64,000 nucleotides of DNA from assembly GCA_964654855.1 (NCBI GenBank), contig CAZZJS010000001.1, forward strand, positions 248,001 through 312,000. The letters run 5' to 3'. The notes under the pieces are model-generated. The model worked only from the letters and a program-made list of their open reading frames with translations. It had not been told where the DNA came from and made no database searches. This DNA comes from JALZUV01 sp964654855 (lineage in GTDB: Bacteria; Pseudomonadota; Alphaproteobacteria; Rickettsiales; JALZUV01). A program made the translations under genes and the position numbers. This document shows, piece by piece, positions 1-8,414 of this stretch; the first letter of the stretch is position 1; each line of letters begins with the position of its first letter.

Positions 1-480
1 TCCCCAGCTTAAGTTTCCATGATTTTGATGTGCCATCCAAAGCATATCTAATAGCCCGGGAATACCGATGGCTTCTTTGCTTTTGACAGCTTTCAGAAAT
101 GACATAGGTGATCCATTTTTTTGTAAAAAATCATCTGGTTTGGCGGTGGAGGGAGCTGTCTCACGCCCATCATAGCTGCGTAACTGTTTTGTTTCAGCGT
201 CCCAGTGTAGTAAGAATCCGCCACCTCCTAGGCCTGAGGATTGCGGCTCCACAATGCTAAGCACAAATTGCGCTGCCAGTGCAGCATCCATAGCATTGCC
301 ACCATTTTTAAGCACGCTCGTTGCAATGTCAGTGGCATAAGGGTTTGCAGTGACGACCATTGCCTTATGGTTTGAGACTGCTTTTTTGGTTATGATGGGC
401 GTGGCTGGCTCTGGTGCGATATCATTCGCGGTGGCCGCAAAGCCCCAAAAAACCGCTAATAAAAGAACCAATCGTTTCAT
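1..480 (-). CDS. ggt: gamma-glutamyltranspeptidase, N-terminal part (runs off left edge)
   Basis: The reading frame opens with an ATG at 480 on the minus strand and stays open to the window edge, giving the first 160 residues of the protein. A signal peptide (MKRLVLLLAVFWGFAATA) indicates export to the periplasm. It is followed by typical GGT N-terminal sequence: MVVTANPYATDIATSVLKNG, then GGNAMDAALA and a glycine-rich LGGGGFLLHWD. The family hydrolyses or transfers gamma-glutamyl groups, chiefly from glutathione, and self-cleaves at a threonine that lies outside this window. It starts 1 nt after the astA stop codon, so it is probably cotranscribed with astA and the glycosyltransferase upstream. 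The family assignment is confident; the physiological substrate is not visible. Confidence 0.88.
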   Translation of the reverse strand, partial: MKRLVLLLAVFWGFAATANDIAPEPATPIITKKAVSNHKAMVVTANPYATDIATSVLKNGGNAMDAALAAQFVLSIVEPQSSGLGGGGFLLHWDAETKQLRSYDGRETAPSTAKPDDFLQKNGSPMSFLKAVKSKEAIGIPGLLDMLWMAHQNHGNLSWG

Positions 481-481
481 C

Positions 482-1498
482 TTATACTTCTACAATACGC
501 AGATCATTACCTTCATGCACGCCAAGTTTCTGCGCATCACCAGCAAAGAGGATAATGGTATCATCCTCTGTTACACGTGCTCTGGCCTGCATAATACGAA
601 GGTTGCTGAGCTCAGTGGACATAATGATATATTTTGTACCGTCTAGCGGAGCCGAGCTGAGTTCTGAAATTTGAACTTTACGGCTATGGCGGACAGTACG
701 AATGCTTTTGGTTTGCGCTTGCACAGTTGGCCCACCATCAAAAATATCGAGATAGCCCGCATAAGCGAAACCTTCACGCTCCAGCATTTTGACAGCTGGT
801 TTTGAGGCCTCATTTACCTCGCCAATCACGGCTTGCGCTTCCGGTGCGAGGAGCTTCTTATAAACTGGGTAACGTGGCATGAGGTCAGCAATAAATTGGC
901 CGCCTTTGGTGGCGTTAATATAGTCCGCCTCGCGGAAAGGCATTTTAAAGAAATGCTTGGCTAAATTTGCATAAAAAGGTGAGTGGCCGTTTTCGTCATG
1001 CACGCCTCGCATTTCGGCGATGATCATATCGGCGAAAGTGTCAGAAAACTCTGCCGCCATAAGGAAACGACAGCGCGATAAGCATTTGCCCAGTCCGTCA
1101 CGACGGTAACTTTTACGAAGGAAGAGTGAACCAATCTCAGTCACGCCTGTATAGTCATTCACCATGTGCAAAACATGATTATTGGAATAGACTGTTGGCT
1201 CATCGCTTGCTTGTACGATAGTAGACATTTTGTAAGAATAAAATGGACTGGAAAGGCCAACATGCGCTTTAATACCGGTTGAGCCGACGATCTCGCCGGT
1301 TTCAGTGTCTTCTAAAACGAGTAGAAAACGTTCTTCGCCTTTACTTTCTTTCCCACCCGCAAAACTGCTTTCTGAATATTTGATTTTAGCTTCTAAAACA
1401 TCTGCATCTTGCGGTAGCGAAGTCATGCCATAACCTGCTTTTTCAGCAAGTACCATCATGGCGGCGTGATCATTCATGGTAACGGGTCTAATTAGCAT
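482..1498 (-). CDS. astA: arginine N-succinyltransferase
   Basis: A 338-residue protein matching the AstA/AruF family over its full length. The N-terminus LIRPVTMNDHAAMMVLAEKA is the GNAT-like opening, and the core holds TEIGSLFLRKSYRRDGLGK and ADMIIAEMRGVHDENGHSPF. The C-terminal part has the FDGGPTVQA stretch typical of the family. The enzyme transfers a succinyl group from succinyl-CoA to arginine, the first step of the ammonia-producing AST catabolic pathway, in the cytoplasm. The other ast genes are not in this window. It sits between a glycosyltransferase (18 nt gap) and ggt (1 nt gap) on the same strand. PutA at 37-40 kb would handle proline, so amino acid catabolism seems a theme of this organism, though not of this operon. 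Confidence 0.93.
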   Translation of the reverse strand: MLIRPVTMNDHAAMMVLAEKAGYGMTSLPQDADVLEAKIKYSESSFAGGKESKGEERFLLVLEDTETGEIVGSTGIKAHVGLSSPFYSYKMSTIVQASDEPTVYSNNHVLHMVNDYTGVTEIGSLFLRKSYRRDGLGKCLSRCRFLMAAEFSDTFADMIIAEMRGVHDENGHSPFYANLAKHFFKMPFREADYINATKGGQFIADLMPRYPVYKKLLAPEAQAVIGEVNEASKPAVKMLEREGFAYAGYLDIFDGGPTVQAQTKSIRTVRHSRKVQISELSSAPLDGTKYIIMSTELSNLRIMQARARVTEDDTIILFAGDAQKLGVHEGNDLRIVEV

Positions 1499-1516
1499 GG
1501 CGCGAAGGTATGGAAA

Positions 1517-3358
1517 TCACTCGGTCTTTTCAAGCTCATTCTGCCAGAAGCCATGTTCGGTCTTCTCCCAATAATGTGGGCGAGTGATAAGTTGCGATAA
1601 GGCACGAAAGCTTGCGGCAGAATGGAGTAGCCAATAAAAAGGAAAGCTCAGCACCGCGCCCGTCATATTTTCCCAATTGCGTTTCTGTACCACTTTCACA
1701 GCAAACAGCAGGTGTAGCAAAATACCGTAAATCAATGTGCCGAGACTTAACGGGAGGATTAATTCAGCTAATGCGCCTTCCCATTGCGGCGGTTGGACTG
1801 CCCAGATAGCGGAAAAGATAAAGAGAATAGGCGTAGAGATAAATACGAGGCAAGGGCCACCAATAAAGAGCTGGAATGCTCCAAAACCACGCCAGCCAAG
1901 TTTTTTCCATAACCAAATGGGACGGCGCATATGTACCAGCCAAGTTTGCATATAGCCTTTAATCCAGCGGCTACGCTGTTTAATCCATGACCATAATTGT
2001 GCCGGTGCTTCCTCTAACGTTTCGGAATGTATGACTTCCGTTCGGTAGCGTAATGAGGCTAGACGAATGCCGAGGTCTGCATCTTCGGTCACATTGAATG
2101 GATCCCATTCGCCCATCTCAATCAGTTTTTGGCGGTAAATATGGTTGCTCGTTCCGCCTAAAGGAATTGGCAGCTGGAAGTAATTGAGCGCAGGTAGCAT
2201 AAAGTCAAACCAAGCGGCATACTCAATCGAAAAGAGCCTCGTGAGCAAGTTCTTGTTGCGATTATAATAGTTTAAACGGCACTGCACACAGACTAAGTTT
2301 TCTGAGCCATAAAAGAAGCGATGTACCACTTTGCGCAATTGTTGTGGATCAGGTTGATCTTCCGCATCGTAGATCGTTACAATATCACCGCGGGCAAAAT
2401 GCAGCGCATAGTTACAGGCCTTAGGCTTAGTGCGTGGCTCAGAGTAAGGCACATTGATAATTTCAAACATCCCTTCCAAATTGAGGGATTTGGCGACGTG
2501 AAGTGTCTCCGTATCATCCTCTTCAATGATCAATTTAATATCGAGAAGGTGTTTAGGATAATCCATTGCCCGCAAATTTTTGACGAGCTGCGATAAAATA
2601 CGAGCTTCCTTATAGATGGGGATTAAAATCGTATAAACGGGCAGGGCGGAATCAGTTAATGGTGGCATATCAGTATGCTGATTCCAGAGTTTTTCGCGCT
2701 TTTGTTGGCCGGTTATGAAAAGTAACCATTTGAAGCTAAGCGTCAGAAAATGAAACCCACACATCAGCAATAATGTGGTGATAATGAAAGGCTTCGGTGC
2801 CATAAATAGGCCGATACAAAGCGCGAATAGGACCAATAGCATTGGGATATGTTTGCTGCGGTTAATTAAAATGCGCGCCGATTGGATAGGAGAAGTAATA
2901 GCAAGTTTGTGAATACTATGATGCGATAATTCATTTGGAAAGGCTTTGCTTAAGCTTCGATGGATATCTAATTCAGATGTTTGAATAAAACGATATTTTG
3001 GGTAGTGCTTTTCCGCCCATTCTTGCTGTGCATAACCAAATTCAACAGCAGCGAGTAGGGCCGTGTCACCGCTTAGATCCATTTTCCATGGCACAATCTG
3101 TAAAGTTAAATAATCTTCTAAATGTGCTGGGTTGAGTAGCTCCTCATCGGATGGCGTTTTTAGTAAATTCACGAATGGCAAATTACGCTGCTTGGCTAGC
3201 GCTTTATAGAGCGTGAGGCTGTTGCAACTTCCATTCTTGAGCAGTACCTGGCCGATAGGATGGCCTATTTGATTGCGTAAAGCTTCATCGCGCGCTTGTG
3301 TGCTAATGCTGCCTTCTTCAGTCAGGATATCACCTAATTTACGAGCCGATGCGGTCAC
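1517..3358 (-). CDS. membrane family 2 glycosyltransferase with N-terminal GspE_N-like domain
   Basis: A 613-residue protein starting at GTG, whose GTGA overlaps the stop of the upstream interrupted gene. Residues about 8-65 (LGDILTEEGSISTQARDEAL and onward) resemble the N-terminal domain of type II secretion/MshE ATPases. Two hydrophobic segments follow near 170-215. The GT2 catalytic domain comes next, with VYTILIPIYKEARIL, IYDAEDQPDPQQLRK (DxD type), VTEDADLGIRLA (catalytic ED) and the QRSRW motif of processive enzymes. Several membrane helices close the protein. This architecture belongs to BcsA/NdvC-like polysaccharide synthases or beta-glycan transferases. The sugar and product cannot be read from the sequence. 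Its partner upstream is a broken outer membrane protein gene, consistent with an envelope polysaccharide role. Confidence 0.85.
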   Translation of the reverse strand: MTASARKLGDILTEEGSISTQARDEALRNQIGHPIGQVLLKNGSCNSLTLYKALAKQRNLPFVNLLKTPSDEELLNPAHLEDYLTLQIVPWKMDLSGDTALLAAVEFGYAQQEWAEKHYPKYRFIQTSELDIHRSLSKAFPNELSHHSIHKLAITSPIQSARILINRSKHIPMLLVLFALCIGLFMAPKPFIITTLLLMCGFHFLTLSFKWLLFITGQQKREKLWNQHTDMPPLTDSALPVYTILIPIYKEARILSQLVKNLRAMDYPKHLLDIKLIIEEDDTETLHVAKSLNLEGMFEIINVPYSEPRTKPKACNYALHFARGDIVTIYDAEDQPDPQQLRKVVHRFFYGSENLVCVQCRLNYYNRNKNLLTRLFSIEYAAWFDFMLPALNYFQLPIPLGGTSNHIYRQKLIEMGEWDPFNVTEDADLGIRLASLRYRTEVIHSETLEEAPAQLWSWIKQRSRWIKGYMQTWLVHMRRPIWLWKKLGWRGFGAFQLFIGGPCLVFISTPILFIFSAIWAVQPPQWEGALAELILPLSLGTLIYGILLHLLFAVKVVQKRNWENMTGAVLSFPFYWLLHSAASFRALSQLITRPHYWEKTEHGFWQNELEKTE

Positions 3359-4188
3359 TTCTTAATCCATAAGCTAACGGTTGCGCCGCTACCGCCACCT
3401 GTGTTGCGTGCATAAAGGTGATGGAAGCCACCAACCTGAAGCGATAGCTTGCTAGATAGAGGGGTCACCACTGAAAGCTGACCCTTTAGCAAATTAAAAG
3501 CATCTTCTCCTGTTTGAGTGAAGCTACTATCGCTGTCATTGGTTTTCCATGTGCTAAAGATTTGCGGAAGTAAGGTGGCTTTATCATGGATTTTGAATCC
3601 AGCAGTGGCATCTACGTGAATCAAATCAGCGATGTTTTCCGGGCGCCATTCATAGGCTAGTTCAAGGTTGCTGAAATGTGAACGACCGCCCAAATTAAAG
3701 TTATGTCCTCCAAGTAAGCGTGCTTCCAATGTCAATTCCTCGGAGCCACTACGGGAAAGGGTGTTGCTTCGATAAAGGCTAGGGAGTTTTATCTATGCCT
3801 GAGTTGAGAACACGCTTGTATCATCTTGCCAGAGGCGTTTGCGTGCATAGAGCTTCGGGTCAGTTAGTCCGTAATTTGTGCCGCTGATACGAGAGGTGCC
3901 ATTGATTACGGTGTGATTCACCGCGGTGAGAAGCGTAGCTGCGCCTAAAGTTAAATCATCGCGAAAACCATACTCAAGGCGAGAACCGCTTTCTAGTTTC
4001 GTATAACGGGGCTGCTCAATACGTTGGCCGCGTGTATCGTAAAAATGATCGGTGCTGTAATAGGTAACATCTTGATAGATTTCCCATTTTTGGGGTGCAA
4101 TAGTCCATGCACCACCATAGGCTGCACTTGAGCTGAGCAATAAAATGGATAAAAATCCACGTATAAACAAATCGTTACCTCCCCGCAA
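3355..4188 (-). pseudogene. outer membrane beta-barrel-type protein gene interrupted by an in-frame amber codon
   Basis: Two open stretches (4188 to 3793, and 3790 to 3355) lie in the same frame and are separated only by a TAG at 3793-3795. The first half has a signal peptide (RGFLSILLLSSSAAYGGA) and then aromatic and amphipathic strands such as WEIYQDVTYYSTDHFYDTRG. The second half continues as IKLPSLYRSNTL, LEARLLGGHNFNLGG and ends ATVSLWIKK, a typical barrel C-terminus. Together they would give about 277 residues, the size of small alphaproteobacterial barrel proteins annotated as transporters or phenol/MetA-degradation-like. A single base change (for example TCG, CAG or TGG to TAG) explains the break. 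Sequencing error, recent inactivation or readthrough cannot be separated here. The stop (TGA) overlaps the GTG of the glycosyltransferase. Confidence 0.75.
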
Positions 4189-4227
4189 CAGCGGGCAGGT
4201 TACTGATTTATCAGTTTAATACAATGA

Positions 4228-4710
4228 TCAATGCAACTTCTGGTCGATATCGTCGAGCGCGATATCGATAAGATCATCACCTTTGGCAGAATCTTCGATC
4301 ATGCTGCGGCTGGCGCTAATAGCAATATCGACTACATTTTGCTGTACCATACGAATCGCAGTCACTTCAGCTTGTGCGATCTTTTCCATCGCTAATTCTT
4401 TGCGCTTTTCAAGCGTATCACGAAGCTCTTGTTCAGCATTCTCAGCCATTGCTTGTGCATCCGCTTTAGTTTGTTCGATAATGCGCTTGGCTTCGTCCAA
4501 ATTATCGCGTTGCTTGCGCTGATACTCAGCGAGAAGCGATTGCGCTTCTTCGCGTAATGCGACAGCTTCGCGTAATTCTTTAGCGATATTTTCAGCACGA
4601 GCATCAAGTGATGTTGCAAGAAACTTACCGAGCGGTTTCCATGCGAGTACGACAAAAATAAGGAAAGCAATGGCTACCCAAAAAGAGGGGTCGTGAAGAT
4701 AATGTTCCAT
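4228..4710 (-). CDS. atpF: F0F1 ATP synthase subunit b
   Basis: A 160-residue stator subunit with one N-terminal membrane helix (FWVAIAFLIFVVLAWKPLG) followed by a long charged helix rich in Glu, Lys, Arg and Ala (ARAENIAKELREAVALREEA). It connects the membrane a/c rotor part to F1. Its start codon overlaps the stop of the b' gene by one base, so the two are translationally coupled. It is last in the F0 operon atpI-atpB-atpE-atpF'-atpF. F1 genes are not in the window, as usual in alphaproteobacteria, where the F0 and F1 operons are separate. Confidence 0.95.
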   Translation of the reverse strand: MEHYLHDPSFWVAIAFLIFVVLAWKPLGKFLATSLDARAENIAKELREAVALREEAQSLLAEYQRKQRDNLDEAKRIIEQTKADAQAMAENAEQELRDTLEKRKELAMEKIAQAEVTAIRMVQQNVVDIAISASRSMIEDSAKGDDLIDIALDDIDQKLH

Positions 4711-5240
4711 TACGCCGCCTTATTCTTAGTTTGTGGCTTTTGGCTGGCACGGTTATGCTCAGAAACTAGTTTAAGCATCGCTTTCTTATCACATTTAGTG
4801 CCAATTAACTTTTCGGTAAGCGTGCAGGCAACATCCGCTGCCGTTGGTTCTAAGTCACGATCAGCCGCGAGGCGCGCCTCGGTGATAAGTTGTTCTGATT
4901 CAGAAACTTTCTGATTCAGAATTTCATCAAGCTCTTTATGCTTTTCATCCGAGGTTTGACGGATCGCTTCAGCCACATCATTTAGCATCGATTGAGCCTG
5001 ACCGCGTGCATCTGCTAGCGCGCTTTCATAACTCTCACGGGCTTGCTCGGCTTCCACTTTCAAGCTTGCCGCACGATCGAGGTCATACTCGATACGTTGC
5101 TGACGGCTTTCAATCACCGTATGGATGCGCGGCAAAATATGCCGCGACATCACATAATAAAGTACGGTGAACGTCACCACCAACCAGAATAACTGGGATG
5201 GATAGGACGTCGGATCGAGCTGTGGCATTCCTGCGCTCAT
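4710..5240 (-). CDS. atpF2: F0F1 ATP synthase subunit b'
   Basis: A 176-residue divergent copy of subunit b. The membrane helix SQLFWLVVTFTVLYYVMSRH is followed by PRIHTVIESRQQRIEYDLDR, the signature of the b' form, and then a long coiled-coil helix. Photosynthetic bacteria and alphaproteobacteria use b and b' as a heterodimer in the peripheral stalk. A 30-nt gap separates it from atpE upstream, and it overlaps atpF by one base. The C-terminal tail is basic and Gln/Lys-rich (HNRASQKPQTKNKAA). Confidence 0.94.
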   Translation of the reverse strand: MSAGMPQLDPTSYPSQLFWLVVTFTVLYYVMSRHILPRIHTVIESRQQRIEYDLDRAASLKVEAEQARESYESALADARGQAQSMLNDVAEAIRQTSDEKHKELDEILNQKVSESEQLITEARLAADRDLEPTAADVACTLTEKLIGTKCDKKAMLKLVSEHNRASQKPQTKNKAA

Positions 5241-5270
5241 GAATCAGAACCTCTTTTTTCTAAACTCAGA

Positions 5271-5498
5271 TTATACAGCGTAAAGAAGAAGAAGAGCGAC
5301 TACGAGTGCGAAGAGACCCATTGCTTCCGCAAGACCAGCACCGATGTAAACATATTTAGAAAGTTTACCTTCAGCAGAAGGGTTACGTGCGATACCGTTA
5401 AGCATTGCCGCGAAGATGTTTCCTACACCGATTGCTGCGCCACCCATGCCAATTGCAGTGAGGCCAGCGCCGATAAATTTAAGTGCTACTAGTTCCAT
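5271..5498 (-). CDS. atpE: F0F1 ATP synthase subunit c
   Basis: A 75-residue proteolipid made of two membrane helices joined by the conserved polar loop ARNP (Arg38-Asn39-Pro40). The ion-binding carboxylate is Glu58 in LAEAMGLF. There is no Na+-type Q/ES/T signature, so protons are the likely coupling ion. The glycine-rich first helix (GAGLTAIGMGGAAIGVG) packs the c-ring. It has its own spacing, 57 nt after atpB, with AGGAG-type sequence just before the ATG, which suits the high translation needed for a ring subunit. Confidence 0.97.
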   Translation of the reverse strand: MELVALKFIGAGLTAIGMGGAAIGVGNIFAAMLNGIARNPSAEGKLSKYVYIGAGLAEAMGLFALVVALLLLYAV

Positions 5499-5555
5499 GT
5501 TTAAACTCCTTAGTGTTTTGCGATGTTTGTACGTGTTAGTGGTTGGTTGTCAATA

Positions 5556-6296
5556 TTAATGTAGATGAACAGCGTCACTAATGTAAACGCAGGTCAAAAT
5601 AGTGAAAATATACGCCTGTAAGAAAGCGATGAAAAATTCAAAACCGGTAAGTACGACGAGAAGCGCTAGAGGCACCCAGCCGCCAATGAGACCAAGGCTT
5701 ACGACGAATCCAGCGATTACTTTCAGCATCGTGTGACCAGCAAGCATGTTGGCTGCCAAACGAACTGAGAGGCTAATAGGGCGGGCGAGATAAGCAAATA
5801 GCTCAATAAAGAACATAAGTGGCGCCATCCACCACGGTGTGCCTTCGGGTAAGAAGAAACCGATGAATTTAAGCGGCCCATGTTTGAAAATGGCTAGCAA
5901 GGTGACGAATAAGAAAATAGCGATAGCCAAAGCGAAGGTCACAATAATGTGGCTAGTGAAAGTGAAAGAATAAGGAACCATGCCGAGCAAGTTACCAAAT
6001 AGCACGAACATGAAGATGGTGAACACTAGTGGGAAATATTTCTTTCCACTATCACCTACCGTATCGCGAACTTGATCAGCGATAAACATGTAGCTGAGTT
6101 CAGCCATAGACTGCCAACGTGTTGGCACAAGAGCGCGGCCACGAATACCAGCACCTAAGAAAATACAGATTAAAAGGGCAGCGCCGACCATTGCTAAAGT
6201 TGCGTTAGTGATGCTGATATCATAACCGGCAAGGGCTATGTCTTTGATAGAACTGACCTCGAACTGGGCGAGGGGACTGTGATTAGAACCTGACAT
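5556..6296 (-). CDS. atpB: F0F1 ATP synthase subunit a
   Basis: A 246-residue integral membrane protein with five to six hydrophobic helices. The essential arginine is Arg179 in ISLSVRLAANMLAGH, which faces Glu58 of subunit c during proton translocation. N-terminal sequence NHSPLAQFEV is typical of the family, and FGNLLGMVPY and GFEFFIAFLQAYIFTILTC are conserved helices. It follows atpI directly, with one gene's stop next to the other's start. Confidence 0.96.
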   Translation of the reverse strand: MSGSNHSPLAQFEVSSIKDIALAGYDISITNATLAMVGAALLICIFLGAGIRGRALVPTRWQSMAELSYMFIADQVRDTVGDSGKKYFPLVFTIFMFVLFGNLLGMVPYSFTFTSHIIVTFALAIAIFLFVTLLAIFKHGPLKFIGFFLPEGTPWWMAPLMFFIELFAYLARPISLSVRLAANMLAGHTMLKVIAGFVVSLGLIGGWVPLALLVVLTGFEFFIAFLQAYIFTILTCVYISDAVHLH

Positions 6297-6590
6297 TTAC
6301 GACTCTTCTTCATTTTCGGTCTGACTGTAACGAGCGGAAGTCTCCATCATCATTTTGACGCCTGCCGCTGCCCCGATGAATAAAAAGATCACCAAGAATA
6401 ACGGCATGGTTCCGAAGAACCGATCCACAAAAAAACCAAATCCTGCCCCTACCATCACGCCGGCCACCATTTCTGTGCCCATTCGAAAGGCTTGGTGAGC
6501 GCCGGAAGGTTGAGCCTCTGGCTTTTTTTGTGCCTGCTGGATTCGCGTATCTAGCTCCTCTAGCGGGTCCGATGATGAGCGACGTTTCAC
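6297..6590 (-). CDS. atpI: AtpI-like F0 assembly protein
   Basis: A 97-residue protein with a hydrophilic N-terminus (EELDTRIQQAQKKPEAQ) and two membrane helices (MVAGVMVGAGFGFFVDRFFG and FLVIFLFIGAAAGVKMMM). This is the alphaproteobacterial AtpI family, thought to help c-ring assembly or Mg2+/ion handling. It is first in the F0 operon and immediately adjacent to atpB. A short intergenic region (6591-6653) separates it from the DsbA-like gene, which lies downstream of nothing in this operon. Confidence 0.88.
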   Translation of the reverse strand: MKRRSSSDPLEELDTRIQQAQKKPEAQPSGAHQAFRMGTEMVAGVMVGAGFGFFVDRFFGTMPLFLVIFLFIGAAAGVKMMMETSARYSQTENEEES

Positions 6591-6653
6591 AACTGCCCAA
6601 TCGCGCGGGAATGTAGCATGGCGGGACTCTCTGTCAACCTGCTTTGAGACATC

Positions 6654-7382
6654 TTATTTCGCAACCGCAACTTTTATGGCATCAACAAAAGATTGGACAT
6701 CTTGTCCGCCTTTCACTTTCTCATCTCCAATACGGAAATAAGGCGTTGCATCGACCTGTACTTGCTTATCGAACCATTGACGGCTTGCGATGATTTTTTC
6801 CTGTAATGCTTCATCTGAAACACAAGTGTCATAGTCGCTTTCAGTCATGCCGCCCACTTTAGCAATTGTTTTAAGGCCGGTCTGATAGTTAGTAGAATGT
6901 GCCCATTGCTCTTGTCCGCGCATGATCGCGCCGGAGAATTTTTGACGATCAGCATTGGTCTTTTGGCATTCAACCATCATGGTTGCCTCTAAATCTTGGG
7001 CATTACGCACAAAAGAATAGACATGCAATTGTGCCACACCCGTATCAAGTAGCGCTTTTTTCAATTTAGGTTTGATATAACGATGGAAGTTAGCGCAATG
7101 CGAACAAGTGTAAGAGGCAAATTCTTCAATCACAATCGGCGCGGCCTTATCACCATAAATAGCGGGAGTTACATCTACGGCACCTTCAGGAACGCTGAGT
7201 TTAAGTGTTTTACCTGCCACTAGAGCGCGGAGCCCGTCAATATCAAATGTGGGTTCGGCTGTTTTTTCAGACGTTTCTGTTGCGGCATTAGCCTCATTCG
7301 AAACGTTGCTACTTAAGAAGTTGGCGGCGATGAGCGAACAAACGCCCACCATAGCAAAAAGGATGATCAGTTTTTTCATCAT
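6654..7382 (-). CDS. DsbA-family thiol-disulfide oxidoreductase
   Basis: A 242-residue exported or membrane-anchored protein. The N-terminus KKLIILFAMVGVCSLIAANF is a signal or anchor segment, followed by a Thr/Glu/Ala linker. The thioredoxin-fold domain begins near IVIEEFASYTCSHCANFH, giving the active site CSHC. The family's helical insertion follows, and the cis-Pro region is VDATPYFRIG. The length and CxxC are typical of the alphaproteobacterial DsbA/BdbD-like group that introduces disulfides into periplasmic proteins. It lies 53 nt downstream of the dciA-like gene on the same strand. A DsbD-type reductase occurs at 46-48 kb. Confidence 0.88.
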   Translation of the reverse strand: MMKKLIILFAMVGVCSLIAANFLSSNVSNEANAATETSEKTAEPTFDIDGLRALVAGKTLKLSVPEGAVDVTPAIYGDKAAPIVIEEFASYTCSHCANFHRYIKPKLKKALLDTGVAQLHVYSFVRNAQDLEATMMVECQKTNADRQKFSGAIMRGQEQWAHSTNYQTGLKTIAKVGGMTESDYDTCVSDEALQEKIIASRQWFDKQVQVDATPYFRIGDEKVKGGQDVQSFVDAIKVAVAK

Positions 7383-7435
7383 AGGGTGCTTTCCTTATTA
7401 GTGTTTTGGGAAGCATAAAGATTGTCGCGTGGGAA

Positions 7436-7768
7436 TCAACCGCTCTGCATCAATTGAATACGTTGAATTTTCTTATGACCTAAAATTTCGGCAATACGTT
7501 GCAAGATAATGGGCTGCATATGCTGCATTTCTAGCGCAACGGCTGAGTTGGTAGAGATGTGTAAACTTGCGCTGTTACGGCTATAGACGAGCTTTATTGG
7601 ACGGCTAGATTGAGCAATGATTTCGCCTGCAATCTCAGGCCAATGGGTGCCAAGGCGTACCAACTCTAGCTGTGTTTTATCAAAGGTCTTTTTATGTAGC
7701 TGCTGTAAGCCTTTGCCAATTGGCTGGGCAAAAAGGCCAGTTGTTCCATAATGTTTTGCTTTGCTCAT
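7436..7768 (-). CDS. DUF721/DciA-like protein
   Basis: A 110-residue basic protein of the DUF721 family. The pattern LQQLHKKTFDKTQLELVRLG followed by HWPEIAGEIIAQSSRPIKL and SASLHISTNSAVALEMQHM is characteristic (tryptophan-containing helix, then a KH-like strand-helix). DciA proteins load the replicative helicase DnaB in bacteria that lack DnaC. In alphaproteobacteria the gene is often beside a DsbA-like gene, as here. I assign the family confidently; the helicase-loading role is transferred from studied homologues. Confidence 0.8.
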   Translation of the reverse strand: MSKAKHYGTTGLFAQPIGKGLQQLHKKTFDKTQLELVRLGTHWPEIAGEIIAQSSRPIKLVYSRNSASLHISTNSAVALEMQHMQPIILQRIAEILGHKKIQRIQLMQSG

Positions 7769-7783
7769 GAGTGATAAGTTAGC

Positions 7784-8407
7784 TTAAGCGGCATCTAGCG
7801 GCAAGCCGAGCTGTTCTAACCGTTCGCGTATCGGTGCAAAGCCGCGCCGATGATGTGGGGTTATGCCTAGCTCATCTAGTGCTTTTAGATGCTGTGGCGT
7901 AGGATAGCCTGCATTGCGTTCCCATCCATAACCCGGATATTCTTCGGCCAATCGTTGCATTAAATGATCGCGTGATGTTTTGGCGAGAATGGAAGCCGCA
8001 GCGATCGTAAGTGATTTACTATCCCCTTTGATGATGGGCGTGGCTGGGCAGGGAAGCGATTTAGGAAGGCGGTTGCCGTCAATTAATACATGTATCGGCT
8101 GTGGGGTGAGCTGCTCGACGCAGCGCTGCATGGCTAGCATGGAAGCATGTAGAATGTTCAGCTGTTCGATTTCTTCCAAGTTACATTCACAAATACGATA
8201 AGCGATCGCCGCTTCCTTGATTTCTTCAGCTAAACGGTCACGCTTTCTAGCGCTGAGCTTCTTGGAATCGTCAATGCCGTTAGGAATATTCTTCGGATCA
8301 AGAATAACAGCGGCGGCAGTTACAGGGCCAGCTAACGGTGCTCGCCCTGCTTCATCAACTCCGGCAACAAGGCCGTTATATTTCGCTTCATGTGCAAAGT
8401 CAGGCAA
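7784..8407 (-). CDS. rnhB: ribonuclease HII
   Basis: A 207-residue enzyme that removes RNA from RNA-DNA hybrids and single ribonucleotides in DNA. The first catalytic motif is GVDEAGRAPLAGPVTAAAV (Asp-Glu), followed by GIDDSKKLSARKR, VLIDGNRLP and SILAKTSRDHLM. All four acidic active-site positions appear to be present. It sits 7 nt downstream of the lytic transglycosylase gene and 15 nt before the dciA-like gene, so it is likely in one transcript with them. Confidence 0.95.
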   Translation of the reverse strand: MPDFAHEAKYNGLVAGVDEAGRAPLAGPVTAAAVILDPKNIPNGIDDSKKLSARKRDRLAEEIKEAAIAYRICECNLEEIEQLNILHASMLAMQRCVEQLTPQPIHVLIDGNRLPKSLPCPATPIIKGDSKSLTIAAASILAKTSRDHLMQRLAEEYPGYGWERNAGYPTPQHLKALDELGITPHHRRGFAPIRERLEQLGLPLDAA

Positions 8408-8414
8408 GGGGAGC

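Noticed and set aside
3355..3735. A separate small gene starting at TTG 3735
   Set aside because: It lies in the same frame as the upstream half and continues the barrel protein; a single stop codon explains the split.
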